A stretch of 64,000 nucleotides of DNA from Thioalkalivibrio sp. ALE14 (GCF_000376845.1 NZ_AQXY01000029.1:186001-250000); one strand, 5' to 3'; numbered from the stretch's first letter, positions 36,251 to 44,944 are shown. Numbers and translations are program-made. Notes: generated by a model not told the origin, from the letters alone.

Positions 36251-37603
36251 TCAGGCGGCCTGCTCCCAGGTGGTCACGTACTGCTCGAGGTCGGATTCGG
36301 TCTTGGTCTCGGTGGCGCAGACCAGCACGCAGCCGTCCAGCTGGGCGTAGTCGCGGCCCAGTTCGAAGCCCGCCAGCACACCCGCGTCGGCCATCGCCTG
36401 CACGCGGCTCGCGGCATCGCCGCCGAAGTCCAGCGCGACTTCGTGGAAGTACTCGCCGGTAAAGCGCGGCTTGATGCCCTTGGCGGCGAGTTTCTCCACC
36501 AGCGCATGGGTGTTGGCGTAGCAGGCCTCGGCCACGCGGGTCAGGCCCTCGTCACCCAGCATGGACATGTGGATGGTCGCGGCGGTCACCACCAGACCCT
36601 GGTTGGTGCAGATATTCGAGGTCGCCTTGGAGCGGCGGATATGCTGCTCGCGCGCCTGCAGGGTCAGCACGAAGCCGGGCTTGCCGTCGGCGTCCTCGGC
36701 ACGGCCGACGATGCGCCCCGGCATCTGCCGGATATGCTTCTTCAGCGTGGTCATGAAGCCGAAGTACGGCCCCCCGGAGGACAGCGGCGCCCCCAGCGGC
36801 TGGCCCTCGCCGACCACGATGTCGACGCCGCTGGTGCCCCATTCGCCCGGCGGCTTCAGCAGCGCCAGCGAGACCGGGTTCACCACGGCGATCACCGGGA
36901 TGCCGCGCTCCTCGGCCCAGCCCGTCAGGGCGTCCACGTCTTCGAGGATGCCGAAGAAGTTCGGCTGACTGATCACCATGGCGGTGACGTCCTCGTCGGC
37001 GTGCGGCGCCAGGGCGTCCATCGGGGTCTGTCCGGTGGTCTCGTCGAACGGCAGCTCCACCAGCTCGATGCCCTGGTTGCCGATCAGCGTCTTCACCACC
37101 TTGCGGTAGTCCGGATGCAGCGCGCCCGGCAACAGCACGCGCTTGGCCTTGGAACGGCGATTCACGCGCACCGCCATCAGCACAGCCTCGGCAAGCGCGG
37201 AGGCGCCGTCATACAGGGAGGCGTTGGATACCTCCATCCCGGTCAGGCGACTGATCATCGTCTGGTATTCGTAGATTAGCTGCAGCGTGCCCTGGCTGGC
37301 CTCCGCCTGGTACGGCGTGTAGGCGCTGTAGAACTCGCCGCGGGTGGCGATCTGCCACACGGCGGCCGGGATATGGTGCTCGTAGGCACCGGCCCCGATG
37401 AAATTGGATGGCATGCCGTCCTTCGCGGCCCGCTCCTGCATCAGGCGGGTGATGCCCATCTCGTTCTCGCCCTCGGGGATCCCCGTGAGCGGCGGCGAGC
37501 GCAGATCGGCGGGGATCTCGTCGAACAGGTCCTCGACGGAATCGGCACCGATGCTGTCGAGCATGGCGCGGATGTCTTCTTCGGTATGCGGGATAAACGG
37601 CAT
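36251..37603 (-). CDS. gcvPA: Glycine dehydrogenase (decarboxylating) subunit 1
   Basis: The alpha part of split P-protein, 450 residues, with the typical start [15 protein letters not shown] and the [14 protein letters not shown] motif. It does not carry the PLP lysine, which is in GcvPB; the two subunits form an alpha2-beta2 enzyme. It lies between gcvH (84 nt upstream) and tpx. Confidence 0.97.
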   Translation of the reverse strand: MPFIPHTEEDIRAMLDSIGADSVEDLFDEIPADLRSPPLTGIPEGENEMGITRLMQERAAKDGMPSNFIGAGAYEHHIPAAVWQIATRGEFYSAYTPYQAEASQGTLQLIYEYQTMISRLTGMEVSNASLYDGASALAEAVLMAVRVNRRSKAKRVLLPGALHPDYRKVVKTLIGNQGIELVELPFDETTGQTPMDALAPHADEDVTAMVISQPNFFGILEDVDALTGWAEERGIPVIAVVNPVSLALLKPPGEWGTSGVDIVVGEGQPLGAPLSSGGPYFGFMTTLKKHIRQMPGRIVGRAEDADGKPGFVLTLQAREQHIRRSKATSNICTNQGLVVTAATIHMSMLGDEGLTRVAEACYANTHALVEKLAAKGIKPRFTGEYFHEVALDFGGDAASRVQAMADAGVLAGFELGRDYAQLDGCVLVCATETKTESDLEQYVTTWEQAA

Positions 37604-37687
37604 GTCAGGTCTCGCTTTCGCCGATTGCGGCGAACTTCGGTTGGGTCCCGGCCGGACGCGGCCGGGACCGGTAATGCGCGGCTACGC

Positions 37688-38080
37688 TCAGGATTCGGCC
37701 TCGACGTGCGCGGCATAGGCATCCGCGTCCATCAGGGCGTCCAGCTCGCCGGCATCCGAGGGCTGCACCTTGAACAGCCAGCCGTCCTCGAAGGGCGACT
37801 CGTTGACCTTCTCGGGGCTGTCCGCCAGCTCCTCGTTGACCTCGGTCACCTCGCCGGAGATCGGCGCATAGATATCCGAGGCGGCCTTGACCGATTCCAC
37901 GGTGGCACAGGCCGTGCCGGCCTCGATGCTGCTGCCCGCTTCCGGGGCCTCGACGAACACCAGATCGCCCAGCAGTTCCTGTGCGTGATCGGTGATGCCC
38001 ACGGTCACGCTGCCATCGGCCTCGCTGCGTACCCACTCGTGGCTCTTGGTGTACTTCAGATCCTTCGGTGCTTCGCTCAT
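37688..38080 (-). CDS. gcvH: Glycine cleavage system H protein
   Basis: The lipoyl carrier that shuttles the aminomethyl group between P, T and L proteins. It has 130 residues, and the lipoyl-lysine lies in [18 protein letters not shown]. The N-terminus [12 protein letters not shown] is typical. It is the second gene of the operon, 65 nt after gcvT. The L protein is not in the window; it is normally shared with other dehydrogenases. Confidence 0.97.
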   Translation of the reverse strand: MSEAPKDLKYTKSHEWVRSEADGSVTVGITDHAQELLGDLVFVEAPEAGSSIEAGTACATVESVKAASDIYAPISGEVTEVNEELADSPEKVNESPFEDGWLFKVQPSDAGELDALMDADAYAAHVEAES

Positions 38081-38145
38081 GACGTCTTCCTTATCTCGAT
38101 TGAACCCGCAGCCGCAGTGTAGTCACTGCGCACTGGAAATGTGCA

Positions 38146-39252
38146 CTATCCGGCGCTCGGCAGCTCGATCTGCGGCTCGCCATTGCGGACGAACACCGGC
38201 TTGACCACACGCACCGGCAGCTTGCGTCCGCGGATGTCCGCGTGCAGCTGCTCGGCCTCGACCCCGGCCGGGATCCGCGCGAACGCGACCGACACCCCGA
38301 GGCTGGGCGAGAAACTGCCGGAGGTGACCACGCCGTCACCGGCCTCGGTCTCGATGCGGGTGCCGCCACGCAGCACCCCGCGACCGTCCAGCACCAGCCC
38401 GACCATGCGTTCCTTCACGCCCTCGGCCTTCGACTGCTCGATCGGCGCGCGGCCGATGAAGTCGCGCTCGACATCCTTCAGCGCGATCGTCCAGCCGAGG
38501 TTGGCGGTCAGCGGATTGGTCTGGTCGTCCATGTCCGTGCCGTAGAGATTCATCCCGGCCTCCAGACGCAGGGTGTCGCGCGCGCCGAGACCGATGGGGT
38601 GCACGCCGGCGGCCTTCAGCTTCTCCCAGAAGCCGTCGGCCTGTTCCGCCGGCAGCATCACCTCGAAGCCGTCCTCCCCGGTATAGCCGGTGCGGGCGAC
38701 AAACCATGTGTCATTCCAGACCGCGGAGAACGGCTTGAGATCCCCGGCACTACGCAGGTCATCCGGCAGCAGCGGCAGGGTCTTCTCCACCGCCTGCGGG
38801 CCCTGGATCGCGATCAGCGCGAACTCCGGGCGCGGCTCGACGTTCACGTCGAAATCCTTCGCCACCTTTTGCATGTGGGCGATATCGCCCTCGGCGGTCG
38901 CGGCATTGACCACCGCGCGGTAACTGGCACCCCCGGTCCAGTAGATGATCAGGTCATCGATCACCCCGCCGGCCTCGTTCAGCATGCAGCTGTACAGCGC
39001 GCGGCCTTCGGTCTTCAGCTTGGCTACGTCGTTGGCCAGCAGGTAGCGCAGGAACGCCTGCGCCTGCGGGCCGTGGATATCCACGACCTGCATGTGCGAG
39101 ACATCGAACATGCCGGCGGATTCGCGTACCCGCTTGTGCTCCTCCATCTGGGAGCCGTAATGCAGCGGCATCTCCCAACCGGCGAAATCGACCAGCTTGG
39201 CCCCCGCGCGCTGATGCGCGGCATGGAGCGGAGTTGTCTTCAACGTCGTCAT
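38146..39252 (-). CDS. gcvT: Aminomethyltransferase (glycine cleavage T protein)
   Basis: Transfers the methylene group to tetrahydrofolate and releases ammonia. It has 368 residues with LKTTPLHAAHQRAGAKLVDF at the start, AGMFDVSHM and TGYTGEDGFEVM. The ATG at 39252 is the start; the reading frame extends upstream into the riboswitch but there is no homology there. It is the first gene of the operon, about 90 nt beyond the riboswitch terminator. Confidence 0.97.
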   Translation of the reverse strand: MTTLKTTPLHAAHQRAGAKLVDFAGWEMPLHYGSQMEEHKRVRESAGMFDVSHMQVVDIHGPQAQAFLRYLLANDVAKLKTEGRALYSCMLNEAGGVIDDLIIYWTGGASYRAVVNAATAEGDIAHMQKVAKDFDVNVEPRPEFALIAIQGPQAVEKTLPLLPDDLRSAGDLKPFSAVWNDTWFVARTGYTGEDGFEVMLPAEQADGFWEKLKAAGVHPIGLGARDTLRLEAGMNLYGTDMDDQTNPLTANLGWTIALKDVERDFIGRAPIEQSKAEGVKERMVGLVLDGRGVLRGGTRIETEAGDGVVTSGSFSPSLGVSVAFARIPAGVEAEQLHADIRGRKLPVRVVKPVFVRNGEPQIELPSAG

Positions 39253-39339
39253 GTGATTCTCGCCTTGCTTGCGTGTCGTGGTCGGCTCGCCGGCTTCCGC
39301 CGGTGGAACCGCGAGGCCCGGGCGCCGTGCGCCGGGCAT

Positions 39340-39381
39340 AAAAAAAGGGGCGGCCAGCAGGGATAATCTGCCAGCCGCCCC
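39340..39381 (-). terminator. Terminator of the glycine riboswitch expression platform
   Basis: The minus strand reads GGGGCGGCTGGCAG, a loop ATTATCC, CTGCTGGCCGCCCC and then seven U residues. This is a 14-bp stem with two G-U pairs, a near-ideal intrinsic terminator placed directly after the second aptamer. Glycine binding presumably prevents its formation and turns the gcv operon on. Confidence 0.88.
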
Positions 39382-39384
39382 TCT

Positions 39385-39590
39385 GTCCTGAAACCTGAGA
39401 GTTTGCGTCGCGTCAGCCCGTTGCCGGACTGCGTGACCGCCCCCTTCGGTGGGCCGTTTCCGGCCGCTCTCCAGAGTGTGTCTCCTGCACCGTTCCGGTC
39501 CTGTAGCCTGAGCGATTCCGGGCGGATGTTGCGCCTTCGGCGTCTGCCAATCGACTTGCGATCGCAGATCTCTTCCAGAACAGTGTGCGG
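39385..39590 (-). ncRNA. Tandem glycine riboswitch
   Basis: Two consecutive aptamers can be read on the minus strand. The first has TGGAAGAGATC, CGCCGAAGGCGCAAC and CGCTCAGGCTACAGGACCG. The second has TCTGGAGAGCGG, CCACCGAAGGGGGC and AACTCTCAGGTTTCAGGACAG. These are the conserved blocks of the gcvT-type glycine riboswitch. It lies upstream of gcvT, as in many bacteria, and is followed by a terminator. It would couple expression of gcvT-gcvH-gcvPA-tpx-gcvPB to cellular glycine. Confidence 0.93.
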
Positions 39591-39619
39591 GCATTGTCGG
39601 GCACCCGCAGACGAAACTA

Positions 39620-39648
39620 ATTGTAGACCAAAATATCTCCGGAGCGAA
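39620..39648 (-). promoter_or_regulatory. Probable promoter of the gcv operon
   Basis: TACAAT (minus strand, 39625-39620) is a good -10, with a 17-bp spacer to a poor -35 (TTCGCT). It would start transcription about 20 nt before the first aptamer, the expected spacing. Confidence 0.45.
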
Positions 39649-39720
39649 AGCCCGGACGCCCGGCGGCGACTTTCCGGCCCGGAGCAACCGCTCGACCCGC
39701 GCCCCCTTCGCGCAACCGGG

Positions 39721-39840
39721 GCACCGTCATTGCGAGGCGCCGAAGGCGACGCGGCAACCTCCGGAAGCTGGCAGAGCGTCAGCATCCGCTGGTTTCGTAA
39801 GGAGGTTGCTTCGTCGCTGCGCTCCTCGCAATGACGGTGC
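39721..39840. repeat. 'CATTGCGAGG' palindromic repeat
   Basis: GCACCGTCATTGCGAG (39721-39736) and its exact inverse CTCGCAATGACGGTGC (39825-39840) bound a 120-bp element with further internal pairing (GCAACCTCC/GGAGGTTGC). This class of GTCATTGCGAG repeat occurs in many proteobacterial genomes. It lies 16 nt beyond the ZIP stop and may form its transcript end. Confidence 0.85.
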
Positions 39841-39856
39841 CAGTGGCGACTATGCC

Positions 39857-40777
39857 CTACAGCGCCAGGTCGATCGCCAGCAGGACGACGAAACCGACCA
39901 GCACGCCGACCGTGGCCTGCGCCTCGTGCCCCTTGCGGTGCGACTCGGGGATGATCTCGTGACTGATCACGAACAGCATCGCTCCAGCCGCGAACGCCAG
40001 CCCCCAGGGCAGCAGGAACTCCATCAGCGTGATCGCTCCGGCCCCGATCAGGCCGCCGATCGGCTGCACCAGGCCCGTCAGCAACGTCACCCCGAATGCC
40101 GCCCACTTGCTGTAGCCCAGCGACAGCAGGGCGATGGCGACCACCAGCCCCTCGGGCATATTCTGCAGCCCGATCCCGATGGCCAGGGCGATACCGTCGC
40201 TCACGTCATCGCCGCCGAAGCCCACGCCCACGGCCAGACCTTCCGGCAAGTTGTGCAGGGCGATGGCGAAGATGAACAGCCAGACGCGGCGGATCTTTTG
40301 CGGGTCCGCCCCGCTTTGCGGGCCGATAAAGAAATGCTCGTGGGGCACCAGCTTGTGCAGTGCCAGCAACGCGCCACCGCCCAGGCCGATACCCACCGCG
40401 AGCACGACAATGGCCATGCCCACGCCGCCGTACTGCGCTTCCGCCTGCTCCACCGAGGGCAGCACCAGCTCGAAGGCCGTGGCCGACAGCATCACGCCGG
40501 CGCCGAAGCCCATCATTGCATCCTCGACCGACTGACTGATCCGGCGCAGGAAAAAGATCGGGATCGCTCCCACCGCGGTCATCAGCCCGGCGACGAAGCT
40601 CGCCAGCAGCCCGATCTGCAGCGTACTCAGATCGGCGATGCGATCTTCCAGCATCGGCCACAGAAGACTGACCAGCCAGATGAAGACCGCCAGGGCGATC
40701 AGCGATCCCACGAGGAAGATCCGGGGTACCGGTTTGCCGTGCTCCGGTTCGGAAGCGGCGGAAGAGGATTCGGTCAT
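39857..40777 (-). CDS. ZIP-family divalent metal transporter
   Basis: An integral membrane protein of 306 residues, about eight helices. It has the ZIP metal-site motifs ALHNLPEGLAVGVGFG (helix 4) and GLQNMPEGLVVA plus ISHEIIPESHR (helix 5). The best fit is the ZupT/GufA group, importers of zinc and other divalent metals; substrate and direction are not certain. The ATG at 40777 (MTESSSAASEP) is preferred over the longer frame. It is divergent from the AGCS gene. Confidence 0.9.
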   Translation of the reverse strand: MTESSSAASEPEHGKPVPRIFLVGSLIALAVFIWLVSLLWPMLEDRIADLSTLQIGLLASFVAGLMTAVGAIPIFFLRRISQSVEDAMMGFGAGVMLSATAFELVLPSVEQAEAQYGGVGMAIVVLAVGIGLGGGALLALHKLVPHEHFFIGPQSGADPQKIRRVWLFIFAIALHNLPEGLAVGVGFGGDDVSDGIALAIGIGLQNMPEGLVVAIALLSLGYSKWAAFGVTLLTGLVQPIGGLIGAGAITLMEFLLPWGLAFAAGAMLFVISHEIIPESHRKGHEAQATVGVLVGFVVLLAIDLAL

Positions 40778-40945
40778 GCGTCGTCCTTGAGAGTCGATAC
40801 CGGTATTGAAACAGGGTCCACGGCGGCGTTCCACAGACGCGCCCTATGCCCAGGTTCGACAAAACCTATCGTCAACACCCTTCGTGCGCGGTAGAGTTTT
40901 GAGCCACAACCGCACCGGCCCACCCCGGACCACAAGGACCCTCCG

Positions 40946-42337
40946 ATGCTCGACACCATCGACCAGTTCCTCGGCGACACCGCCGGCCTGCTTTGGGGCA
41001 ACCCGATCACCCTGATCCTGCTGCTGGGCACCGGGCTCTATCTCACCATCCGCCTGGGCCTGGTCCAGGTGGTGGCCTTCCGCGAGGGCTGGCGCGCCCT
41101 GCGCGGTTCCGACGGGCGCGCCGGCGGCACCGGGCAGATCTCGCCGTTCCAGGCGCTGTCGACCGCGCTGTCCGGCACCATCGGTACCGGGAACATCGCC
41201 GGCGTGGCCACGGCCATCGCGCTGGGTGGCCCCGGGGCGTTGTTCTGGATGTGGGTCACTGCCTTTTTCGGCATGGCCACCAAGTTCGCCGAGACGACCC
41301 TGGCCGTTCGCTACCGCGAGATCGCCCCGGACGGCAGCATCGCCGGCGGGCCGATGTTTACCCTGCTCAACGGCCTCAAGATGAAGAAGCTGGCGATCCT
41401 GTTCGCCGCCTTCACGCTGATCGCCTCGTTCGGCATCGGCAACATGGTGCAGGCCAACTCGGTGGTCGACGGCCTGACCTTCATCGTGCCGGACCTGCGC
41501 GCCGACGACGACATCATGGGCTGGATGGCCCTGATCATCGGCCTGACCATGGCCGTGCTCGTGGCGCTGGTCATCATCGGCGGCGTCAAGCGCATCGCCA
41601 TGATCGCCTCGACCATCGTCCCGTTCATGGCGGTGATCTACATGCTGGGCGCCTTCGTGGTCATCGTCGCCAACATCAACGCCGTTCCGGCCGCAGTCGG
41701 CACCATCCTGAACCTCGCGCTCAACCCCTGGGCGGCCGGCGGCGGTGCCATCGGCCTCGCCATCCAGTACGGCGTCGCCCGCGGCATGTTCTCGAACGAG
41801 GCGGGCCTGGGCTCCTCGGCCATGGCCCACGCCGCGGCCAAGAACGGCGATCCGCCCCGCGAAGGCTCGGTGGCCATGCTCGAGCCGTTCATCGATACCA
41901 TCGTGGTCTGCACCTTGACCGGTCTGGCCATCGTGGTTACCGGGGCCTATATCGACCGCGCCGACGACGTGGTCGGCGCGTCCCTGACCGCCACTGCCTT
42001 CAGCTCCACGCTGGGTCCGTTCGGTGCCATGGTGGTCGGCATCAGCCTGATGCTGTTCGCCTTCTCCACCATGATCGCCTGGTCCTACTACGGCGATCGC
42101 TCGGCCTACTTCCTGTTCGGGGAACGCGCGGTGCTGCCCTACCGCGTCGTGTTCGTCATCCTGATCGTGATCGGCGCCACCATCCCGCTGGGCGTGGTCT
42201 GGAATTTCTCCGACATCGCCAACATCGCCATGGCGGCCCCCAACCTGATTGCGCTGATCCTGCTGGCCGGCCTGGTCAAGAAGCTGCGCGACGACTATGT
42301 GGCCTACCGCCCGATGCCGGATCGTCATGAGCGATAG
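40946..42337 (+). CDS. Sodium:alanine/glycine symporter (AGCS family)
   Basis: A 463-residue secondary transporter with about ten helices. The AGCS signature region is present (ALSTALSGTIGTGNIAGVATA; EAGLGSSAMAHAAAKN). The family imports alanine or glycine with Na+. Given the glycine-centred genes in this window glycine is an attractive substrate, but no riboswitch was seen in its leader. nadC overlaps its 3' end by 11 nt. Confidence 0.92.
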   Translation: MLDTIDQFLGDTAGLLWGNPITLILLLGTGLYLTIRLGLVQVVAFREGWRALRGSDGRAGGTGQISPFQALSTALSGTIGTGNIAGVATAIALGGPGALFWMWVTAFFGMATKFAETTLAVRYREIAPDGSIAGGPMFTLLNGLKMKKLAILFAAFTLIASFGIGNMVQANSVVDGLTFIVPDLRADDDIMGWMALIIGLTMAVLVALVIIGGVKRIAMIASTIVPFMAVIYMLGAFVVIVANINAVPAAVGTILNLALNPWAAGGGAIGLAIQYGVARGMFSNEAGLGSSAMAHAAAKNGDPPREGSVAMLEPFIDTIVVCTLTGLAIVVTGAYIDRADDVVGASLTATAFSSTLGPFGAMVVGISLMLFAFSTMIAWSYYGDRSAYFLFGERAVLPYRVVFVILIVIGATIPLGVVWNFSDIANIAMAAPNLIALILLAGLVKKLRDDYVAYRPMPDRHER

Positions 42338-43235
42338 GCAACCCATTGCCGGTGGACCGGTCGACCCGTTCGCCCAGGGCCCCGCGCGGCCGGATGCCGC
42401 CATGCTCGTGCGCGAGGTCGAGGCCGCCCTCGCGGAGGACCTGGGCCCCAACGGACTGGACGGCGACCTGACCGCGGCCCTGGTCCCCTCCGAGCGTGTC
42501 GCACGCGCCACACTGCTGCTGAAGGAACCCGCGGTCCTCTGCGGTCAGGCGTGGTTCGATCGCGTCTTCGCCAGCCTGGCGCCGGAGACCCGGATCGACT
42601 GGCAGGCCGCCGAGGGCACCCATCTGGACGCAGGACTTGAACCAACCGTGGTCGCCACACTGGAAGGTCCCGCGCGGGCCGTTCTGGCGGCCGAACGCGC
42701 GGCCCTCAACCTGCTGCAGACCCTGTCTGGGACCGCCACCGAGACCGCCCGCTGGGTCGCCCGCCTGGCGGGCACGGACAGCCGCATCCTCGATACCCGC
42801 AAGACCCTGCCGGGCCTGCGGCACGGGCAGAAGTACGCCGTGCGCTGCGGCGGCGGCTACAACCACCGCCTCGCGCTGTGGGATGCGGTCCTGATCAAGG
42901 AGAACCACATCGCCGCCTGCGGCTCCATCGCCGCCGCAGTCGAGCGTGCACGCGCCCTGGGGGCTGGACGCTGGGTGGAGGTGGAGACCGAGACCCTCGA
43001 CGAGGTCGATCAGGCCCTGGCCGCCGGTGCCGACGTCATCATGCTCGACGAGCTGTCGCTGGAGGACCTGGCGACTGCCGTGCAGCGCATCCGTGGCCGC
43101 GCGATCTCCGAGGCCTCGGGCGGGATCACGCCGGACAGCCTGGCGGCTATCGCGGCCACCGGCGTGGACTACATCTCGGTCGGCGCCCTCACCAAACACC
43201 TCCACGCCATCGACTACTCCCTACGCCTGGACTAG
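42327..43235 (+). CDS. nadC: Nicotinate-nucleotide pyrophosphorylase (carboxylating)
   Basis: Converts quinolinate and PRPP to nicotinate mononucleotide in de novo NAD synthesis. It has 302 residues, with the catalytic/substrate segments DTRKTLPGLRHGQKYAVRCGG, KENHIAACGS and the C-terminal SGGITPDSL. The ATG at 42327 overlaps the AGCS gene end. Nothing co-directional follows; the next kilobase is repeats and a tRNA. Confidence 0.96.
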   Translation: MSDRQPIAGGPVDPFAQGPARPDAAMLVREVEAALAEDLGPNGLDGDLTAALVPSERVARATLLLKEPAVLCGQAWFDRVFASLAPETRIDWQAAEGTHLDAGLEPTVVATLEGPARAVLAAERAALNLLQTLSGTATETARWVARLAGTDSRILDTRKTLPGLRHGQKYAVRCGGGYNHRLALWDAVLIKENHIAACGSIAAAVERARALGAGRWVEVETETLDEVDQALAAGADVIMLDELSLEDLATAVQRIRGRAISEASGGITPDSLAAIAATGVDYISVGALTKHLHAIDYSLRLD

Positions 43236-43290
43236 CCCAGCGGTTGCGATCCCGGCGTTTACGGCGCTCCGCTTACCGTCTGGGACCGGG

Positions 43291-44025
43291 CCTGGTTCAT
43301 CCTTCGGAGTTTACGGTGGCTTCGGTCCGCCGCCTGCCACACGCTCTCTCGCGAGCGCACCGCGAGGTACTTTCTTGCTTGCCCAAGAAAGTACCCAAAG
43401 AAGGGCACCCGGATTCCGCCCGGGAACCTCGCTCCGGACGCGCTGGGCCGGCGGCGCTGAACTCGCTGCGCCTTCGGCTCCGCTCAGACATCCAGCGCCC
43501 CGAATTTGTAGAAAACGGGCCGGCCCATCACGCCCTCCGCGAGGGGCTCCATACGGGAGGCGAAGGTCAAAACAGGAGGTATCCCAGCCCCGCAGCATGA
43601 CAACAGTCATTGCCGTCTGAAGGCCCCCGGCGCCCGCTTTGCGGGCGCGGCACGCAACGGCCGAAGGCCGAGCGTGCCGAAGATGTCCGAAAGCCTAGCC
43701 ATCATCCACTGGCAACAACGCCGGGATAGCCGTTGTTTGGACCTTCCTCCCCGTTGTCGTCGCGCCGAGTGGAGAGGCTTTTCGCGGGAGAAGAGGCGCT
43801 GGATGTCTGAGCGAAGCCGCAGGCGCAGCGAGTTCAGCGCCGCCCGCGAAAAGCCTCGGAGCGAGGGAAACCCCGGCCCGCGCAGCGGGCCGGGGTCGCG
43901 GCAGTCGGGCGTGTTTCTTGGGTACTTCTTTGCACGAGCAAAGAAGTACCTCGCGGCGCGCTGGCGAGTCAGCGCCTGGCAGTATGCGGGCCGAAGCTAC
44001 CGTAAACACCAAGTGACGAACCAGG
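43291..44025. repeat. Large inverted repeat (arms about 210-230 bp, core about 295 bp)
   Basis: The left arm 43291-43499 begins CCTGGTTCATCCTTCGGAGT and the right arm 43795-44025 ends ACCAAGTGACGAACCAGG; the arms are imperfect inverse copies. Shared blocks include TTTACGGTGGCTTCGG, CGAGGTACTTTCTTGC with an internal AAGAAAGTACC hairpin, CTCGCTCCG, GGCGGCGCTGAACTCGCTGCG and CGCTCAGACATCCAGCGCC. The GGTACTTTCTTG motif is common in intergenic DNA of sulfur oxidisers and xanthomonads and often yields false proteins. No transposase or integrase is present. Confidence 0.8.
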
Positions 44026-44030
44026 ACCAG

Positions 44031-44149
44031 CCACCGGTCGAACCACCGTATTCATTGATCGAGGATTCCAATCCCGGCACTTCCGGGGCCAGACATGCAA
44101 AAGGGGCCACACGGGCCCCTTTGCTGAATCTGGCGGAGAGGGAGGGATT
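44031..44149. repeat. 119-bp direct repeat, copy A, with remnant of tRNA-Ser 3' end
   Basis: It is the same length as copy B (44217-44335), without gaps and with only scattered substitutions. It contains the hairpin CAAAAGGGGCCACACGGGCC and ends with CTGGCGGAGAGGGAGGGATT, which is identical to the 3' end (CCA, acceptor arm and part of the T arm) of the adjacent tRNA-Ser. Beyond that point the sequence diverges into unrelated GC-rich DNA. Confidence 0.88.
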
Positions 44150-44216
44150 GCGGCGACGGAGTCGCCGCCCTGCGGGCCGCCTCCGCTCCGCTTCGGCGTT
44201 CCGGCGTCGCTACGCG

Positions 44217-44335
44217 CCACCGGTCGAACCCCCGTGTCTATCAATCGAGGTTTCGAATCCCGGCACCTCTGGGGCCAGACATGCAAAAGGGGCCACACGG
44301 GCCCCTTTGCTGAATCTGGCGGAGAGGGAGGGATT
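44217..44335. repeat. 119-bp direct repeat, copy B, running into intact tRNA-Ser
   Basis: This copy ends inside the intact tRNA-Ser gene and includes its terminator hairpin. The two copies are offset by 186 bp and separated by 67 bp of GC-rich filler. The arrangement resembles a tRNA 3'-end duplication of the kind made by integrative elements, but no integrase is nearby, so simple tandem duplication is equally possible. Confidence 0.88.
44284..44309 (-). terminator. Terminator after tRNA-Ser
   Basis: The minus strand reads GCAAAGGGGCC, loop CGTGT, GGCCCCTTTTGC just after the tRNA. An identical hairpin stands in repeat copy A at 44098-44123, so there are two terminators in series. Confidence 0.65.
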
Positions 44336-44407
44336 CGAACCCTCGATACGGGGTTACCGTATACACACTTTCCAGGCGTGCGCCTTCGACCGCTCGGCCA
44401 CCTCTCC
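44317..44407 (-). tRNA. tRNA-Ser (anticodon GGA)
   Basis: A class II tRNA with a long variable arm. The acceptor 5' strand GGAGAGG (44407-44401) pairs with CCTCTCC (44327-44321). The anticodon loop reads CTGGAAA with anticodon GGA (reads UCC/UCU), the variable arm is TATACGGTAACCCCGTAT-like, and the T arm contains GGTTCGAATCC. CCA is encoded at 44319-44317. The sequence agrees closely with E. coli tRNA-Ser(GGA). Confidence 0.95.
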
Positions 44408-44502
44408 GTTTTCCGCGACCGCTGGACGGCCACAGAGCGCGGAATCCTAAACCAGGCACGGCATCGGCGCAATGGATGGTCACAAAACAGGCGCTTGCGG
44501 GT

Positions 44503-44832
44503 TCAGGAACCACACTTGCCCGGCAGGCCGGGAAAGGCATGCACGTTGCCACCGCCAGTGCCCGCGTCGTGGATGCGCGGCGTCCCCACGGCCGTGACTT
44601 CGTCGATGCGGATCAGCGCGTGCATCGGTACGTGGAAGCGCTCCACGCCCTCGAACTCGGTGCGCAGCCGTTCCTCCGAGGGATCCACCACCATTTGCGT
44701 GCGCTCACCGAACAGCAGGCCCTCGATGGTGACGAACCCGTAGAGCTCGTCCTGGTAGACGTCACGGGCAAACAGCTCGTACGTCTTGCCGTTGTTCAGA
44801 AAGCTGATTCGGTAGCGTATGTTCTTTTCCAT
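44503..44832 (-). CDS. DUF1820 family protein
   Basis: A small soluble protein of about 109 residues matching the DUF1820 family of gammaproteobacteria (IRYRISFLNNGKTYELFARD; FGERTQMVVDPSEERLRTEF). No function is established. Several in-frame ATGs cluster at 44844, 44841 and 44832; homology starts with MEKNIRYR, so I use 44832. It is divergent from the AurF-like gene. Confidence 0.85.
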   Translation of the reverse strand: MEKNIRYRISFLNNGKTYELFARDVYQDELYGFVTIEGLLFGERTQMVVDPSEERLRTEFEGVERFHVPMHALIRIDEVTAVGTPRIHDAGTGGGNVHAFPGLPGKCGS

Positions 44833-44944
44833 GGGTCCCATCATGGGGGAGCAACCGCAGATTGCAACGGGTTGGCGTTGGTCCATGCGGACAGAGTCGG
44901 TATGATTCCCGCCGTCATCCGCATGGGCCGCCGGCACGCCAACG

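Larger units (their letters stand above)
39253..39856. other. Gene-free region between gcvT and the ZIP gene
   Basis: It holds, in order, the gcvT leader, the riboswitch terminator, the tandem glycine aptamers, the gcv promoter, about 70 nt of unassigned sequence, and a 120-bp palindromic repeat next to the 3' end of the ZIP gene. No protein-coding gene is supported. Confidence 0.8.
43236..44316. other. 1.1-kb gene-free repeat region between nadC and tRNA-Ser
   Basis: This stretch holds a 735-bp inverted repeat (43291-44025) followed directly by two copies of a 119-bp direct repeat. Reading frames of 60-258 codons on both strands have low-complexity Arg/Pro/Gly-rich translations and follow the repeats; I regard none as genes. 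Confidence 0.75.

Noticed and set aside
43236-44316. Possible CRISPR array or rRNA in the repeat-rich kilobase
   Set aside because: There are no short, evenly spaced direct repeats with variable spacers; the repeats are a large inverted pair and one 119-bp duplication. No rRNA signature is seen.
43674-44450. 258-codon plus-strand frame through the inverted repeat, the 119-bp repeats and antisense tRNA-Ser
   Set aside because: Its sequence is repeat-derived; a protein reading through a tRNA gene and terminators is implausible.
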